Positions 49,402-59,311 of a DNA stretch of 64,000 nt are shown piece by piece. The first letter of the stretch is position 1. Each line of letters opens with the position of its first letter. A program made the translations under genes and the position numbers. This stretch comes from Planococcus sp. MB-3u-03 (lineage in GTDB: Bacteria > Bacillota > Bacilli > Bacillales_A > Planococcaceae): assembly GCF_002833405.1 (NCBI RefSeq), contig NZ_CP025135.1, forward strand, positions 229,501 to 293,500, read 5' to 3'. The notes beneath the pieces are model-generated. The model had not been told where the DNA came from, searched no databases, and saw only the letters and a list, made by a program, of their open reading frames with translations.

Positions 49402-50694
49402 ATGAAACTGCAGTCTACACGAAGCCAACAAAAACATTTATCGGTGGCGGCGTATAACGGAGGGTTTGCGCTTGTGCAGGAGATGCGTTATTTGAAATCG
49501 GACGGGCCAGTGGAGGAAGTGCAATTCCTGGACCTTGCTGAACGGGTGGAGACAGACTCGATTATTGTGAAAGGGCTCGATATCCTGGAGCAGAATTACG
49601 ATTACGACCTGGTCAGCAAAGGGAAATTATTGGAACGCTATATCAACCGCAACGTTCATGTGCGGAACAGCGAAATCGGGGAAGAGTGGGAGATGCGTCT
49701 GCTCAGCGTGTCGGAATGCATCATCGGCGAACGGGCCGATACGAAAGAAATCGTCATCGATCCGGTCGGGGAACTGATTCTTCCGGCGTTGCCGGAAGGC
49801 TTATTGCTGAAACCGGCACTGGTGTGGAAAATAGCGCCAGCAGCGGTGGACCAGGAAATCAGAGTATCGTATTTGACGAAAAGCCTGGAATGGCATGCCC
49901 ATTACACTCTGGAAATCAAAGACGACGGGTTCCAATTTGATGGCTGGATAAAAATTTTGAATCACAGCGGCGCGCATTACGAAAAGGCAGAGCTTGCTTT
50001 GGTGGCTGGGCATGTCCACCGGGAACAGGAAATGAAGAATGGTGATTCACCGATTTTGTATTCGCGCATGCAAGAGTCATTGATTACAGCGGAAGCTTTG
50101 CCGGACCGTCTTGTCTACAGGATCAACCGGCCGGTCACCGTCATGAACGAACAGCTCAAGCAATTATCGCTATTCTCGGCGCACGGCGCACAATTCAAGC
50201 GGGCTTATCAAGTGAGGTCAGGTGATACCCATGCCGATATCCAGCTCGAATTTTTCAACTCGAGCGAAAACGGTCTCGGCATGCCGCTGCCGGAAGGGGT
50301 GGTGAAAGTATACGAAGCCGGGGATTCGGGTGAAACGTTTTTCACGGGCGAAGGTCGAATCGAACACATAGCGCCTGGGAAAAACCTGCGTATCTATATC
50401 GGAAAAGCGACGGACGTTACGAGCGACAGCCATGAAAAATTGCGTGAAAAGCATGGCGTCCATGAATACATCACTTATGTGTACAAACTCGAAAATGAAA
50501 AGACAGAAAGCATCCGTTTACTGGTTGAACACGTTATTTTCGATCCCATTTGGGAAATGGAATCGTCCAGCCACGATTATGAACGGAAAAGCAGTTCGAA
50601 AGTGGAATTTGTCCTCCGGATCCAGCCTGAGACCACGGTTGAATTGGAGTTCACGTATAAAGTCGATAAACGGCGAGAAGAGCGAGGCTATTAG
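49402..50694 (+). CDS. DUF4139 domain protein
   Basis: A 430-residue soluble protein. From about residue 130 on it matches the DUF4139 family (PALVWKIAPAAVDQEIRVSYLTKSLEWHAHYTLEIKDD in outline; later TFFTGEGRIEHIAPGKNLRIYIGKATDV), a beta-rich repeat-like domain found across bacteria with no known function. It has no signal peptide. GGAGCGG precedes the ATG. The tspO gene follows 18 bp downstream, probably in the same transcript. Confidence 0.82.
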   Translation: MKLQSTRSQQKHLSVAAYNGGFALVQEMRYLKSDGPVEEVQFLDLAERVETDSIIVKGLDILEQNYDYDLVSKGKLLERYINRNVHVRNSEIGEEWEMRLLSVSECIIGERADTKEIVIDPVGELILPALPEGLLLKPALVWKIAPAAVDQEIRVSYLTKSLEWHAHYTLEIKDDGFQFDGWIKILNHSGAHYEKAELALVAGHVHREQEMKNGDSPILYSRMQESLITAEALPDRLVYRINRPVTVMNEQLKQLSLFSAHGAQFKRAYQVRSGDTHADIQLEFFNSSENGLGMPLPEGVVKVYEAGDSGETFFTGEGRIEHIAPGKNLRIYIGKATDVTSDSHEKLREKHGVHEYITYVYKLENEKTESIRLLVEHVIFDPIWEMESSSHDYERKSSSKVEFVLRIQPETTVELEFTYKVDKRREERGY

Positions 50695-50712
50695 AAAAAG
50701 GAGGAGAACAAT

Positions 50713-51210
50713 ATGGAAGTCGCATCAGTCAATGGGCGCATACATGTGAAAAATCTGGCCGTAAGTATACTCGTTCCGGTCGTCGGCGGGTCGCTTGTCG
50801 GAGCGCTTGCCAATAGAGGCACCCGCGAGCAATACGAGCGGCTAAAAAACCCTTCATTTGCGCCGCCCGGTTGGGTGTTTCCGGTCGTCTGGATAGCGCT
50901 ATACAAAATGATGGGCGTCGCCAAATACCGCGCGCAAGAAACAGCCAAACCGCTTGGGCGGGAGCGGCAGGTGCTGGCCCCATATGAATTGCAGCTCGGC
51001 TTGAATTTCCTGTGGTCGTTTTTGTTCTTTAAATGGGGGCTTCGGGGGACGGCGCTCATCGAAATGGCGGCGCTTCTCGGTGCAGTCATCTGGGCGGCGT
51101 ATGAATTCTATCAAGTCGATCAGCTGGCTGGAGTTTTGATGGTACCTTATATCGCCTGGGTGGCGTTTGCGCTTGGGTTGAATTATTCATTCTGGCAGTT
51201 GAATAAATGA
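50713..51210 (+). CDS. TspO/MBR family membrane protein
   Basis: A 165-residue protein with five predicted membrane helices, the TspO/peripheral benzodiazepine receptor fold. Diagnostic features are NPSFAPPGWVFPVVWIALYKMMG after helix 1, LNFLWSFLFFKWG, and the C-terminal YIAWVAFALGLNYSFWQLN. Homologues bind porphyrins and are implicated in stress and tetrapyrrole handling; in Bacillus TspO can degrade protoporphyrin IX in light. AAGGAGGAG precedes the ATG. Terminator at 51217-51252. Confidence 0.9.
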   Translation: MEVASVNGRIHVKNLAVSILVPVVGGSLVGALANRGTREQYERLKNPSFAPPGWVFPVVWIALYKMMGVAKYRAQETAKPLGRERQVLAPYELQLGLNFLWSFLFFKWGLRGTALIEMAALLGAVIWAAYEFYQVDQLAGVLMVPYIAWVAFALGLNYSFWQLNK

Positions 51211-51216
51211 TCGTCC

Positions 51217-51252
51217 AAAGTGTCGGAATCCCCAGCGGTTTCGGCACTTTTG
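51217..51252 (+). terminator. Intrinsic terminator after tspO
   Basis: AAAGTGTCGGAAT...GTTTCGGCACTTTTG with wobble pairs. Confidence 0.7.
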
Positions 51253-51426
51253 TCCATTTTTTGACCTGGTTTTAAAAAAGTATTTCAAACACTGCAAACT
51301 GTTAAAAAATTATGATGCATAGTGATAGGAAAACGACTACAATGAAGGAAGTTGACAACGTTCGAGGCATGGCCTTTTTGGGACTGTTGAAATCAACGCA
51401 GTTGAATGGTATCAGGAGGGAAATCA

Positions 51427-52383
51427 ATGTTAAAAGATGTGTTTATCGGCTTGTCTCAAAACCGTCTCCTTACGGCTGCGGCCAAAAAGTACGGCTTGAA
51501 ATTGGGGGCCCAAACTGTAGTGGCCGGGACCAATATCGAAGAGACCATTAAAAGTATCCGCAGTTTGAATGCGCAGGGAATCAGCGCGACGGTCGACAAC
51601 CTGGGTGAATTCGTTTTCGAGAAGGAAGCAGCGCTCGAAGCGAAAGAGAACATCATGGATATGATCGAAGCGATTCATAAGAATGAGGTCGATGCCCATA
51701 TTTCCTTGAAACCGACCCAGCTCGGCTTGGATATCGATTACGATTTCTGCCTGGAAAACTTGAAAGACATCGTCGCACTTGCCCATAACTATCATATGCA
51801 TATCAACATCGATATGGAAGATTACGGGCATGTACAGCCTTCATACGATCTTTTGAATACGCTTTCGAAAGACTACGATAATATCGGGACCGTCATCCAA
51901 GCGTATTTCTTCCGTGCCATGGACGATTTGCAGGAACATAAAGATTTCCGCCTGCGCATCGTTAAAGGCGCATACAAAGAGCCGGCGGATGTGGCTTACC
52001 AAACACGTGAAGAAATCGACGAAAATTTCATCAAGCTGATCGAATATCATTTACTGAACGGAAAGTTCACGTCGATCGCGACACATGACCATCACATCAT
52101 CAACCATGTCGAAGCTTTCATCAAAGAACACGACATTTCATACGATAAATTTGAATTCCAGATGCTTTACGGCTTCCGCAAAGAATTACAGCGCGAGCTC
52201 GCGAATAAAGGCTATAACTTCTGCACATACGTGCCATTCGGCGATGACTGGTATGCCTATTTCATGCGCCGGCTGGCAGAACGACCGCAAAACTTGAACC
52301 TTGTATTCAAACAAGTGTTCACGAAAAGAACAATATCGCCATCGGGCGCTAGCTGGAGCATTTGTTCTTGGCCGCGCAACTAA
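51427..52383 (+). CDS. Proline dehydrogenase, copy 1, with altered C-terminus
   Basis: A 318-residue monofunctional FAD-dependent proline dehydrogenase of the Bacillus PutB/FadM type. Barrel motifs are intact: ATVDNLGEFV, HISLKPTQLGLDID, HINIDMEDYGH, RLRIVKGAYKEPADVAY, ATHDHHIINH, FEFQMLYGFRKEL and MRRLAERPQN. After KQVFTK the current frame gives RTISPSGASWSICSWPRN. Adding one base at about 52327 and another at about 52345 would read KNNIAIGALAGAFVLGRATK instead, so two one-base deletions seem to have scrambled the tail. AGGAGGG precedes the ATG at 51427. The pyrroline-5-carboxylate dehydrogenase is not adjacent. Confidence 0.9.
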   Translation: MLKDVFIGLSQNRLLTAAAKKYGLKLGAQTVVAGTNIEETIKSIRSLNAQGISATVDNLGEFVFEKEAALEAKENIMDMIEAIHKNEVDAHISLKPTQLGLDIDYDFCLENLKDIVALAHNYHMHINIDMEDYGHVQPSYDLLNTLSKDYDNIGTVIQAYFFRAMDDLQEHKDFRLRIVKGAYKEPADVAYQTREEIDENFIKLIEYHLLNGKFTSIATHDHHIINHVEAFIKEHDISYDKFEFQMLYGFRKELQRELANKGYNFCTYVPFGDDWYAYFMRRLAERPQNLNLVFKQVFTKRTISPSGASWSICSWPRN

Positions 52384-52397
52384 AAACGCAAGTAAGT

Positions 52398-52426
52398 AAA
52401 GGCGTCTCACATTGGGGCGCCTTTTC
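52398..52426 (+). terminator. Intrinsic terminator after proline dehydrogenase
   Basis: AAAGGCGTCTC...GGGGCGCCTTTTC. Confidence 0.65.
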
Positions 52427-52455
52427 TAATTCCAGACAACTTAAGGAGTGGCAGC

Positions 52456-52860
52456 ATGTACAAAACGACGATTACGCCGCGCGTATCCGAAACGGATGCG
52501 GTTGGGCATATCAATAACACAACTTTGCCGGTGTGGTTCGAAGCCGGCCGCAACCCGCTCTTTGAATTATTCACGCCAGACCACGATTTCGCCAACTGGA
52601 AAATGGTCATCGTCAAAACAACACTCGAATTCACCGGGCAAGTGTATTTCGGAAAAGACGCCGAAGTCCATACCTGGGTCGAACGCATCGGCAACAGCAG
52701 CCTCGAGTTGTACGAAGAGCTGTACCAGGAAGGGCGCCTATGCGCAAAAAACCGGGCCGTCTACGTCAACTTCAATCTGGCACGGCAGCACAGTGAGCCG
52801 ATTCCGCCCAAAATCCGCGCTGAACTGAACAAGCATTTGCTTGAGGCGAACGGACACTAA
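52456..52860 (+). CDS. 4HBT-type hotdog acyl-CoA thioesterase
   Basis: A 134-residue YbgC/FcbC-like thioesterase. The N-terminal RVSETDAVGHINNTTLPVWFE contains the catalytic Asp (TDAVGHINN), and the sequence after it (EAGRNPLFELF) matches the 4-hydroxybenzoyl-CoA thioesterase family. Cytosolic and tetrameric by family. TTAAGGAGTGG precedes the ATG. Substrate is unknown; it is an isolated gene. Confidence 0.87.
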   Translation: MYKTTITPRVSETDAVGHINNTTLPVWFEAGRNPLFELFTPDHDFANWKMVIVKTTLEFTGQVYFGKDAEVHTWVERIGNSSLELYEELYQEGRLCAKNRAVYVNFNLARQHSEPIPPKIRAELNKHLLEANGH

Positions 52861-52995
52861 ACTATATAAGTTAAATCATTACCTACACGAAACGATATTT
52901 CAAAAAAACGGAAATCATCAAATCACACCCTATTCGTTCATTAGCAGGTGAAGTTGAAAACCCCCCCTATTTTATTGTTTGTCTACTTGATGAAA

Positions 52996-53085
52996 GAGTG
53001 GAAGGCGGCGATTCCTGCGGGAATAGCATGACCCGCATCCTGTGGGCCCGAAAGCGTCCGCCTGGAGCGATTTCACCAATCTCTT
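52996..53085. repeat. Short palindromic intergenic repeat
   Basis: GGAAGGCGGCGATTCCTGCGGG followed by a reversed partner CCCGCATCCTGTGGGCCCGA and CGTCCGCCTGGAGCG forms an imperfect palindrome (GGCGG/CCGCC; TCCTGCGGG against CCCGCATCC). This is the compact version of the Bacillales GC-rich palindromic repeat. The interval 52861-53189 holds nothing else I can support. Confidence 0.6.
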
Positions 53086-53189
53086 TAGGTATCATCAACC
53101 TTTAATTTAACCTATTATAGTAAACTTGGTCTGATCGAACTTCACTGATGCTTTGCGGATTCTGAATAGTTTTTTAATTAATGCGGCTC

Positions 53190-53217
53190 TTGAAAGGCCA
53201 TTTGGACATGCTATAAT
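53190..53217 (+). promoter_or_regulatory. Sigma-A promoter of xpt-pbuX
   Basis: TTGAAA (53190-53195), 16 bp, TATAAT (53212-53217), about 25 bp before the guanine aptamer. Confidence 0.75.
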
Positions 53218-53236
53218 AAGTCCATTCAAAAGAATA

Positions 53237-53311
53237 TTCACTCATATAATAGCGGGAATATGGCCCGCAAGTTTCTACCGGTCCGCCGTAAACGGACTGA
53301 CTATGAGAAGC
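53237..53311 (+). ncRNA. Guanine riboswitch aptamer
   Basis: CTCATATAAT...TATGGCCCGC...GTTTCTACC...GACTATGAG reproduces the conserved core of the xpt-type purine aptamer: P1 CTCATA/TATGAG, P2 GCGGG/CCCGC, P3 GTCCG/CGGAC. The ligand-specifying position in GACTATG is C, which pairs with guanine (adenine switches have U). Guanine or hypoxanthine would favour the downstream terminator. Confidence 0.93.
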
Positions 53312-53374
53312 AATGGAACGAAAAGAAACCGCCTATTTCGACAGGCGGCTTCCTTTTGCGTTTCCTTTCGGCGA

Positions 53375-54049
<675 letters not shown>

Positions 54050-54050
<1 letters not shown>

Positions 54051-55372
54051 TGAAAAAAGCATTCGGAGAAGCGGCACTCGGCCTTCAACATGTCCTGGCG
54101 ATGTATGCAGGAGCGATTCTCGTTCCCTTGATCGTCGGAGCGGCGCTCGGGTTGACGCCGGAGCAATTGACTTACCTCGTATCGATCGATATTTTGCTGT
54201 GCGGCGTTGCGACGCTGCTGCAAGTGTTCAATTCCCGCTTTTTCGGCATCGGCTTGCCGGTCGTGCTCGGTTGCACATTTACAGCAGTCGGGCCGATGAT
54301 CGCCATTGGCGGCCAATATGGCATTTCAGCGATTTATGGGTCGATTCTCGTTTCCGGCCTATTCGTCATTGTCGTTTCCGGATTTTTCGGAAGCCTCGTG
54401 CGCTTTTTCCCGCCAGTTGTGACCGGTTCAGTGGTCACCATCATCGGCATCACGCTTATTCCGGTCGCCATCAATAATATGGGCGGCGGGCAGGGGGCGG
54501 CGGATTTCGGTTCGCTGTCCAACATCGCCTTGGCTTTCGGGACACTAGGGTTTATCATTTTCCTCTATAAATTCTCACGCGGCTTTATGCGCGCCGTGTC
54601 GATTCTCGTTGGCTTGATTGCCGGAACGGTCGTTGCCGGCTTCATGGGCAGAGTCGATTTCACGCCAATCGCAGAAGCGTCTTATTTCCATATGGTGGAG
54701 CCGTTTTATTTCGGGATGCCGACATTCGAATGGTCCGCGATCCTTACGATGATCCTGGTCGCGCTAGTGTCACTTGTTGAATCGACAGGGGTCTATTTCG
54801 CACTCAGCGACATCACGAAAAAAGAAATCAAAGAAAAAGATTTGGCGAAAGGCTACCGCTCTGAAGGCTTGGCGATTTTCCTTGGTGGCATTTTCAATGC
54901 CTTCCCGTACACTGCCTACTCGCAAAACGTCGGGCTGATCCAGATGTCCGGAGTGAAATCGCGCAAGATCATCTTCATCGCGGCAATCATGCTGATCGTC
55001 CTCGGGTTCGTGCCGAAAATCGGTGCCATGACGACGATCATCCCGACACCGGTCCTTGGCGGGGCGATGATCGCGATGTTCGGCATGGTCATCGCACAAG
55101 GCATTAAAATGCTGAGCGGCGTCATCTCGGAATCACAGGAAAACTCCATGATCGTCGCTTGTTCTGTCGGCATCGGGCTCGGCGTAACGGTCGTTCCGGA
55201 ACTGTTCGCGCTATTGCCTGCAGGCGTCCAGATCTTGACGAGCAACGGCATCGTTGCCGGGAGCTTGACGGCGATCGGCTTGAATATCGTTTTCCATATG
55301 TTGCCGTCCCGTAAACGAAAACGCGAGGCGCAAGCAGTACAATCCAATCAAGCAGTCACACCCCATGGGTGA
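54050..55372 (+). CDS. pbuX: Xanthine permease, NCS2 family
   Basis: A 440-residue transporter with 14 predicted membrane spans of the NCS2 (NAT) family. Visible motifs: LQHVLAMYAGAILVPLIVG, the substrate-site region SLVESTGVYFALS and NAFPYTAYSQNVGLIQMSG (NAT-type QN..G..). Paired with xpt under one guanine riboswitch, xanthine uptake and salvage are coupled. Translational coupling with xpt through TGATG. Confidence 0.94.
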
Positions 55373-55377
55373 ATAGA

Positions 55378-55418
55378 AAAGCTGTCCCTTCGATTAATGC
55401 GAGGGGACAGCTTTTATT
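55378..55418. terminator. Bidirectional intrinsic terminator
   Basis: AAAAGCTGTCCC...GGGGACAGCTTTTA between pbuX and the convergent hydrolase gene. Confidence 0.82.
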
Positions 55419-56406
55419 TTTGCGCCTGGCTTTTTTCGAGCAGGAATTCCAATGTCTTCTGGAGGGTTTCCTGGCCATCGTTCGTGTCCAAGGCGTATTG
55501 ATATTCATGCTTCAGGTTCTTATCGGTGCCGCGGAAGAAGACATCGGTGACATCAACGCCTTTGAGGCGCAGGCTGTCGGCCAGCGCGACCGATTGCGGC
55601 TCTAAGGGATCGGCATCGCCGGCTGAAATGAAGACGTCCGGATAAGCGGGCGTCACATGCTGGATCGTCGACATTTCATGGATATTGCCGAAGGTCTCGA
55701 AACTTTCTGCGCCTGTATAGGCGTTCAGGAAGAAATCGATATTCGGGAAGCCGGATTCGCGGACGGTTTCCATATCGTATAATCCGCAGAACAATAACGC
55801 CCCGCGCAATTGTTCTGAAGCAAGGGCCGGCGTCAACGCCATCGTCTCGGCAAGGGCCGGCGTAGATTGCAGGGCAGCCAATTGGCTGGCAATCTGGGCG
55901 CCGGCGGAATCGCCGCCGACAAAAATCCGCTCCATATCGCCGCCATACTTTGCAGCAGATCCATTTAGGAACTTCAAGGCTTCATTGGCCTGGATGACAG
56001 GGCCAGGATACAATTGGCCGGGCGCCAATGCGTAGTCGATATTGGCGACCAAATAACCGGCGTTCGCCAGCGTCATGCCGTAATCCTGCCGGCTGTCTTT
56101 CGATCCGCCGATAAAGCCGCCGCCATGGATCCACAGGATGACTGGTAAGGGGCCGGTAGCCTCCTTAGGAAAATAGAGATCCAGGAAGGCATTGTCGGAT
56201 GCGTGATAGCGGAGGTCTTTGACGACTTCGACGTGGGACGCGATTTCTGCGATGTTCGGCGGCGGGCTGTAAATAGCGGACCCGATCAGTGGAGCGGCCG
56301 CTTCATCTTCCTTTAAATGACTGGCCAGCACGAACCCTGCGGAGGCAAGAAACGCTACTGCGAGCAGGGCTATTATTTTCTTGGAAATAGGTCGTTTGCC
56401 TTTCAT
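55414..56406 (-). CDS. Membrane-anchored alpha/beta hydrolase (esterase)
   Basis: A 330-residue protein with an N-terminal signal anchor (KKIIALLAVAFLASAGFVLA, residues 9-28), then an alpha/beta hydrolase domain of the hormone-sensitive-lipase-like class: oxyanion HGGG at 94-97, nucleophile Ser167 in GGDSAGA, acid in SAGDADPLEPQS and His near the end in LKHEYQY. It should hydrolyse short esters outside the membrane; family IV carboxylesterase-like. The start at 56406 gives AGAGG spacing of about 10 nt. Confidence 0.88.
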   Translation of the reverse strand: MKGKRPISKKIIALLAVAFLASAGFVLASHLKEDEAAAPLIGSAIYSPPPNIAEIASHVEVVKDLRYHASDNAFLDLYFPKEATGPLPVILWIHGGGFIGGSKDSRQDYGMTLANAGYLVANIDYALAPGQLYPGPVIQANEALKFLNGSAAKYGGDMERIFVGGDSAGAQIASQLAALQSTPALAETMALTPALASEQLRGALLFCGLYDMETVRESGFPNIDFFLNAYTGAESFETFGNIHEMSTIQHVTPAYPDVFISAGDADPLEPQSVALADSLRLKGVDVTDVFFRGTDKNLKHEYQYALDTNDGQETLQKTLEFLLEKSQAQK

Positions 56407-56609
56407 GATTCCCATCCTCTGCACGGTAAAAACACCGAAATTTCAAACAAGCTTATTGCCATCCTATCATGTGCCATGCAGCTTCTCAAAAGATTAACTG
56501 TCATGAAATTGAAACGGAACTGTAAGGTCTTGGGGGTTCGCCGCCGGCCAAATCGGGTATTTAGAGGAGAGGCCGATGGGTCATTTCAAGAGTTGAAGGA
56601 GGGGGTTTC

Positions 56610-57347
56610 ATGTTCGGATTGAGCGATTTGATAGCACTGGTCATATCTGCGTTTATCATTTTGCCGGTCGTTGTCTTTATCCGGGAAGCGGGTTATTTAC
56701 TCGTCAGTACCTTGCTTGGCGCGAAGAATCCGCGTTTGACAATCGGTTCAGGTCCCCGAGTCTTCAAGATCGGCATGTTCGACGTGAGGAAATATTATCA
56801 CTTATATAGTTGGTTTGCCTATGATGATCTAAAAAGGCAAAGTAAATTCGCATATATCATGCTATATGCCGGGCCGATTTTAGCGAATGTGATTGTGGCA
56901 TTCGTTATCAATGCACTAGTGGCCAACGGGGTTTTGGACCAATACGAGACTTTCTGGAACCGGTTTGTGTTCTACGGTTTCTATTTTGTGCTGTTTGATG
57001 CAGTGCCGATGAAAACGGCGAACGGCATGCCAAACAATGGCATGATCATCTATGAAATGCTGCGCTATGGTAAGCGCACGGATTATAACGATGAACCGTT
57101 CTTGCCTTCGACAACTGAAGTCGAGGAACAGTATGAAGAGGAAATGGAAAAAGTAGAGGAAATGAAGGAAAACCAGAAAGATATTATTGAAAATGAAGAT
57201 AACGACTCAGCAGAGCAGCAGGAAAAAGAACGCCGCGAGAAAGAAAATCTTGAAGAAAGCAAGGAGAGACAAAAAGAGGAATTGGAAAAAGCGAAGAAAT
57301 TAACGATCAAACAGCGCCACGAAGCAAAAGAAGAGCGCACTGATTGA
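56610..57347 (+). CDS. Degenerate site-2-protease-like membrane protein with coiled-coil tail
   Basis: A 245-residue protein. The first 155 residues have the layout of an S2P/M50 protease core: a helix with REAGY at 25-29 where proteases have HExxH, a YAGPILANVIVAFVI helix (86-100, matching the conserved AGPxAN), and DAVPMKTANG (130-139) where active enzymes have NxxPxxxxDG. Both zinc-binding His and the third ligand Asp are gone. The C-terminal 80 residues (165-245) are highly charged and predicted coiled coil. Likely a non-catalytic scaffold (inference). GGAGGGGG precedes the ATG. Confidence 0.7.
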   Translation: MFGLSDLIALVISAFIILPVVVFIREAGYLLVSTLLGAKNPRLTIGSGPRVFKIGMFDVRKYYHLYSWFAYDDLKRQSKFAYIMLYAGPILANVIVAFVINALVANGVLDQYETFWNRFVFYGFYFVLFDAVPMKTANGMPNNGMIIYEMLRYGKRTDYNDEPFLPSTTEVEEQYEEEMEKVEEMKENQKDIIENEDNDSAEQQEKERREKENLEESKERQKEELEKAKKLTIKQRHEAKEERTD

Positions 57348-57412
57348 AGGCCGCATGCAATTAGGCTTGTCATGATATGATGATCATGTCGAAAAAGAGG
57401 GAGTGAATATAC

Positions 57413-58351
57413 ATGGGTGAAAGAACAAAAGGAATTCATCATATTACAGCTATCGTCGGGGAAGCGCAGGAAAACACCGATTTTTACGCAGGGGTGCTCG
57501 GTATGCGTCTCGTCAAGAAAACGGTGAATTTTGACGACCCCGGGACGTACCATTTGTACTTCGGAAACGACCAAGGGGCACCCGGCACCATCATGACCTT
57601 TTTCCCTTGGGGCAAAGCCTACCAAGGAAAAGTGGGAGACGGCCAAGTCGGCGTTACAGCTTTCGCTGTCCCTGAAGGCGCTTTTGCATTTTGGCGCAGC
57701 CGGCTCAAAAGCTATAATATTTCGTTTGAAGAGCATCATCGTTTCGGCGAACACTATTTGAAGTTTGAAGACCCCCATGGGCTTCAGCTAGAGCTGGTCG
57801 AACGCGGGGCAGGCGAGGCGAGCGGATGGACCGGAGGCGGCATTACACAAGACAATGCCATTAAAGGCTTTGCCGGTGCTGTACTGTTTACGGTCAATGC
57901 CGCTAAAACTGCCGAGTTATTGGAAGAAGTAATCGGCTTCGCCCGTAAAGAAGAGCAAGGCGATTACGTCCGTTTTGTCTCGGATGGCGAGCTTGGAAGC
58001 ATATTGGATATCAAGCAGACCCGTGTCGGTACGGGCCAAATGGGCGTCGGCACCGTTCATCACATTGCATTCCGTGCAGACGATGATGTTGATCAATTGG
58101 AATGGAAAAACCGGGTCGAAGCTTACGGGCTCGGTGTTACGCCTGTCCAGGACCGCAATTATTTCCGGTCGATTTATTTCCGCGAATACGGCGATTTGTT
58201 ATTTGAAATTGCGACCGACCCGCCAGGTTTTTCGATCGACGAAAGCCCGGATGCGCTTGGTGAGGAACTGAAATTGCCGAAGCAATACGAGCAGTATCGG
58301 AAACGCTTATTGGCGGAGCTGCCGCCAGTGTATGCGCGCCCGCTTGAATAA
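57413..58351 (+). CDS. Ring-cleaving dioxygenase of the VOC superfamily, MhqO-like
   Basis: A 312-residue tandem vicinal-oxygen-chelate protein. Metal ligands are expected at His in GIHHITAIVG, His in GTVHHIAFRA and Glu in GDLLFEIATDPPGF; all are visible. Bacillus MhqA, MhqE and MhqO are close relatives, induced by quinones and thought to open hydroquinone rings. The MhqR repressor is not adjacent, so regulation is unclear. GAGGGAG precedes the ATG and a terminator follows at 58356-58394. Confidence 0.9.
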   Translation: MGERTKGIHHITAIVGEAQENTDFYAGVLGMRLVKKTVNFDDPGTYHLYFGNDQGAPGTIMTFFPWGKAYQGKVGDGQVGVTAFAVPEGAFAFWRSRLKSYNISFEEHHRFGEHYLKFEDPHGLQLELVERGAGEASGWTGGGITQDNAIKGFAGAVLFTVNAAKTAELLEEVIGFARKEEQGDYVRFVSDGELGSILDIKQTRVGTGQMGVGTVHHIAFRADDDVDQLEWKNRVEAYGLGVTPVQDRNYFRSIYFREYGDLLFEIATDPPGFSIDESPDALGEELKLPKQYEQYRKRLLAELPPVYARPLE

Positions 58352-58355
58352 ATAT

Positions 58356-58394
58356 AAAAAAGCAGCCCGGGTTTCGATCCGGGCTGCTTTTTGG
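58356..58394. terminator. Bidirectional intrinsic terminator
   Basis: AAAAGCAGCCCGG-gtttcgat-CCGGGCTGCTTTTTG between convergent genes. Confidence 0.88.
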
Positions 58395-58399
58395 GTTCA

Positions 58400-59308
58400 T
58401 CAAGATTTGGAGAGAGCGCCTTTTAGCACCAACTGGATGTTCTGCGGCCTTTCGGCAAGACGCCTCATGAAATAGCCATACCAATCTTTGCCGAACGGAA
58501 CGTATGACGTCACTTGGTATTCTTCCGACAGTTCCTTCAATAAATCTGTCCGGAATCCGTAGAGCATCTGAAATTCGAAGCGGTCTTTTGGAATGCCTTG
58601 TTCTTTAATATAGTCGATGGCCGCATTGATAATGTGGTGGTCATGCGTGGCAATCGATGTGAATACCGGCTGGTCGAGGCGCAGCTTGATAAGCTTAAGG
58701 AAATTGGCGTCGACTTCCTCTGCCGATTGGTACGCTACTTGCTCGCTTTCCTGATAAGCTCCTTTCACAAGGCGCAGCCTGACGTTTTGGAGCGTATCCA
58801 AATCCTGTTCAGAGCGGAATAGATAAGCTTGGATAACGGTTCCGACACTATCGAATTCCTCTTTTAACGTATGCAATATATCGAGTATAGGTTGAAGGTG
58901 CTCGTAATTTTCCATATCCAAGTTAACGTAAATTCCGCGCTGCTCCGCTTCGGCCGCGATTTCACGGATGTTTTCCAAGCAGAACTGTTCGTCGATATCG
59001 AGCCCGATCTGGGTCAATTTGACTGACAGGTGTGCATCTACGCCGGCTTCTGTGATGGCATTAACTGTCTGAATGATTTCATCTTTTGCTTGTGTGGCTT
59101 CTTCGCGGCTGGTGACGAATTCACCGAGCCGGTCAATTGTGGCGGAGATGCCATCCTCGTTCAAAGCGCGGACGGACGCCATCATATTCGGAATATCGGT
59201 TCCGGCAACGACTTTTGCGGCGCCGAGTTGAAAACCCCATTTTTTGGCTCCGTTGTTCAATAGCCGGTTATTGGATAATGCGATAAAGAAACTCCTTGTG
59301 ATCCCCAT
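58400..59308 (-). CDS. Proline dehydrogenase, copy 2
   Basis: A 302-residue monofunctional proline dehydrogenase, a paralogue of the gene at 51427 (shared SNNRLL, HLSVKLTQIGLDID, RLRLVKGAYQESEQVAYQ, IATHDHHIIN, FEFQMLYGF, MRRLAERPQN). It oxidises proline to pyrroline-5-carboxylate and passes electrons to the quinone pool. The C-terminus is the short LVLKGALSKS. The start at 59308 follows GGAGGG by 6 nt. A leader of about 130 nt with possible RNA structure lies upstream (59312-59440). Confidence 0.92.
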   Translation of the reverse strand: MGITRSFFIALSNNRLLNNGAKKWGFQLGAAKVVAGTDIPNMMASVRALNEDGISATIDRLGEFVTSREEATQAKDEIIQTVNAITEAGVDAHLSVKLTQIGLDIDEQFCLENIREIAAEAEQRGIYVNLDMENYEHLQPILDILHTLKEEFDSVGTVIQAYLFRSEQDLDTLQNVRLRLVKGAYQESEQVAYQSAEEVDANFLKLIKLRLDQPVFTSIATHDHHIINAAIDYIKEQGIPKDRFEFQMLYGFRTDLLKELSEEYQVTSYVPFGKDWYGYFMRRLAERPQNIQLVLKGALSKS

Positions 59309-59311
59309 TAC

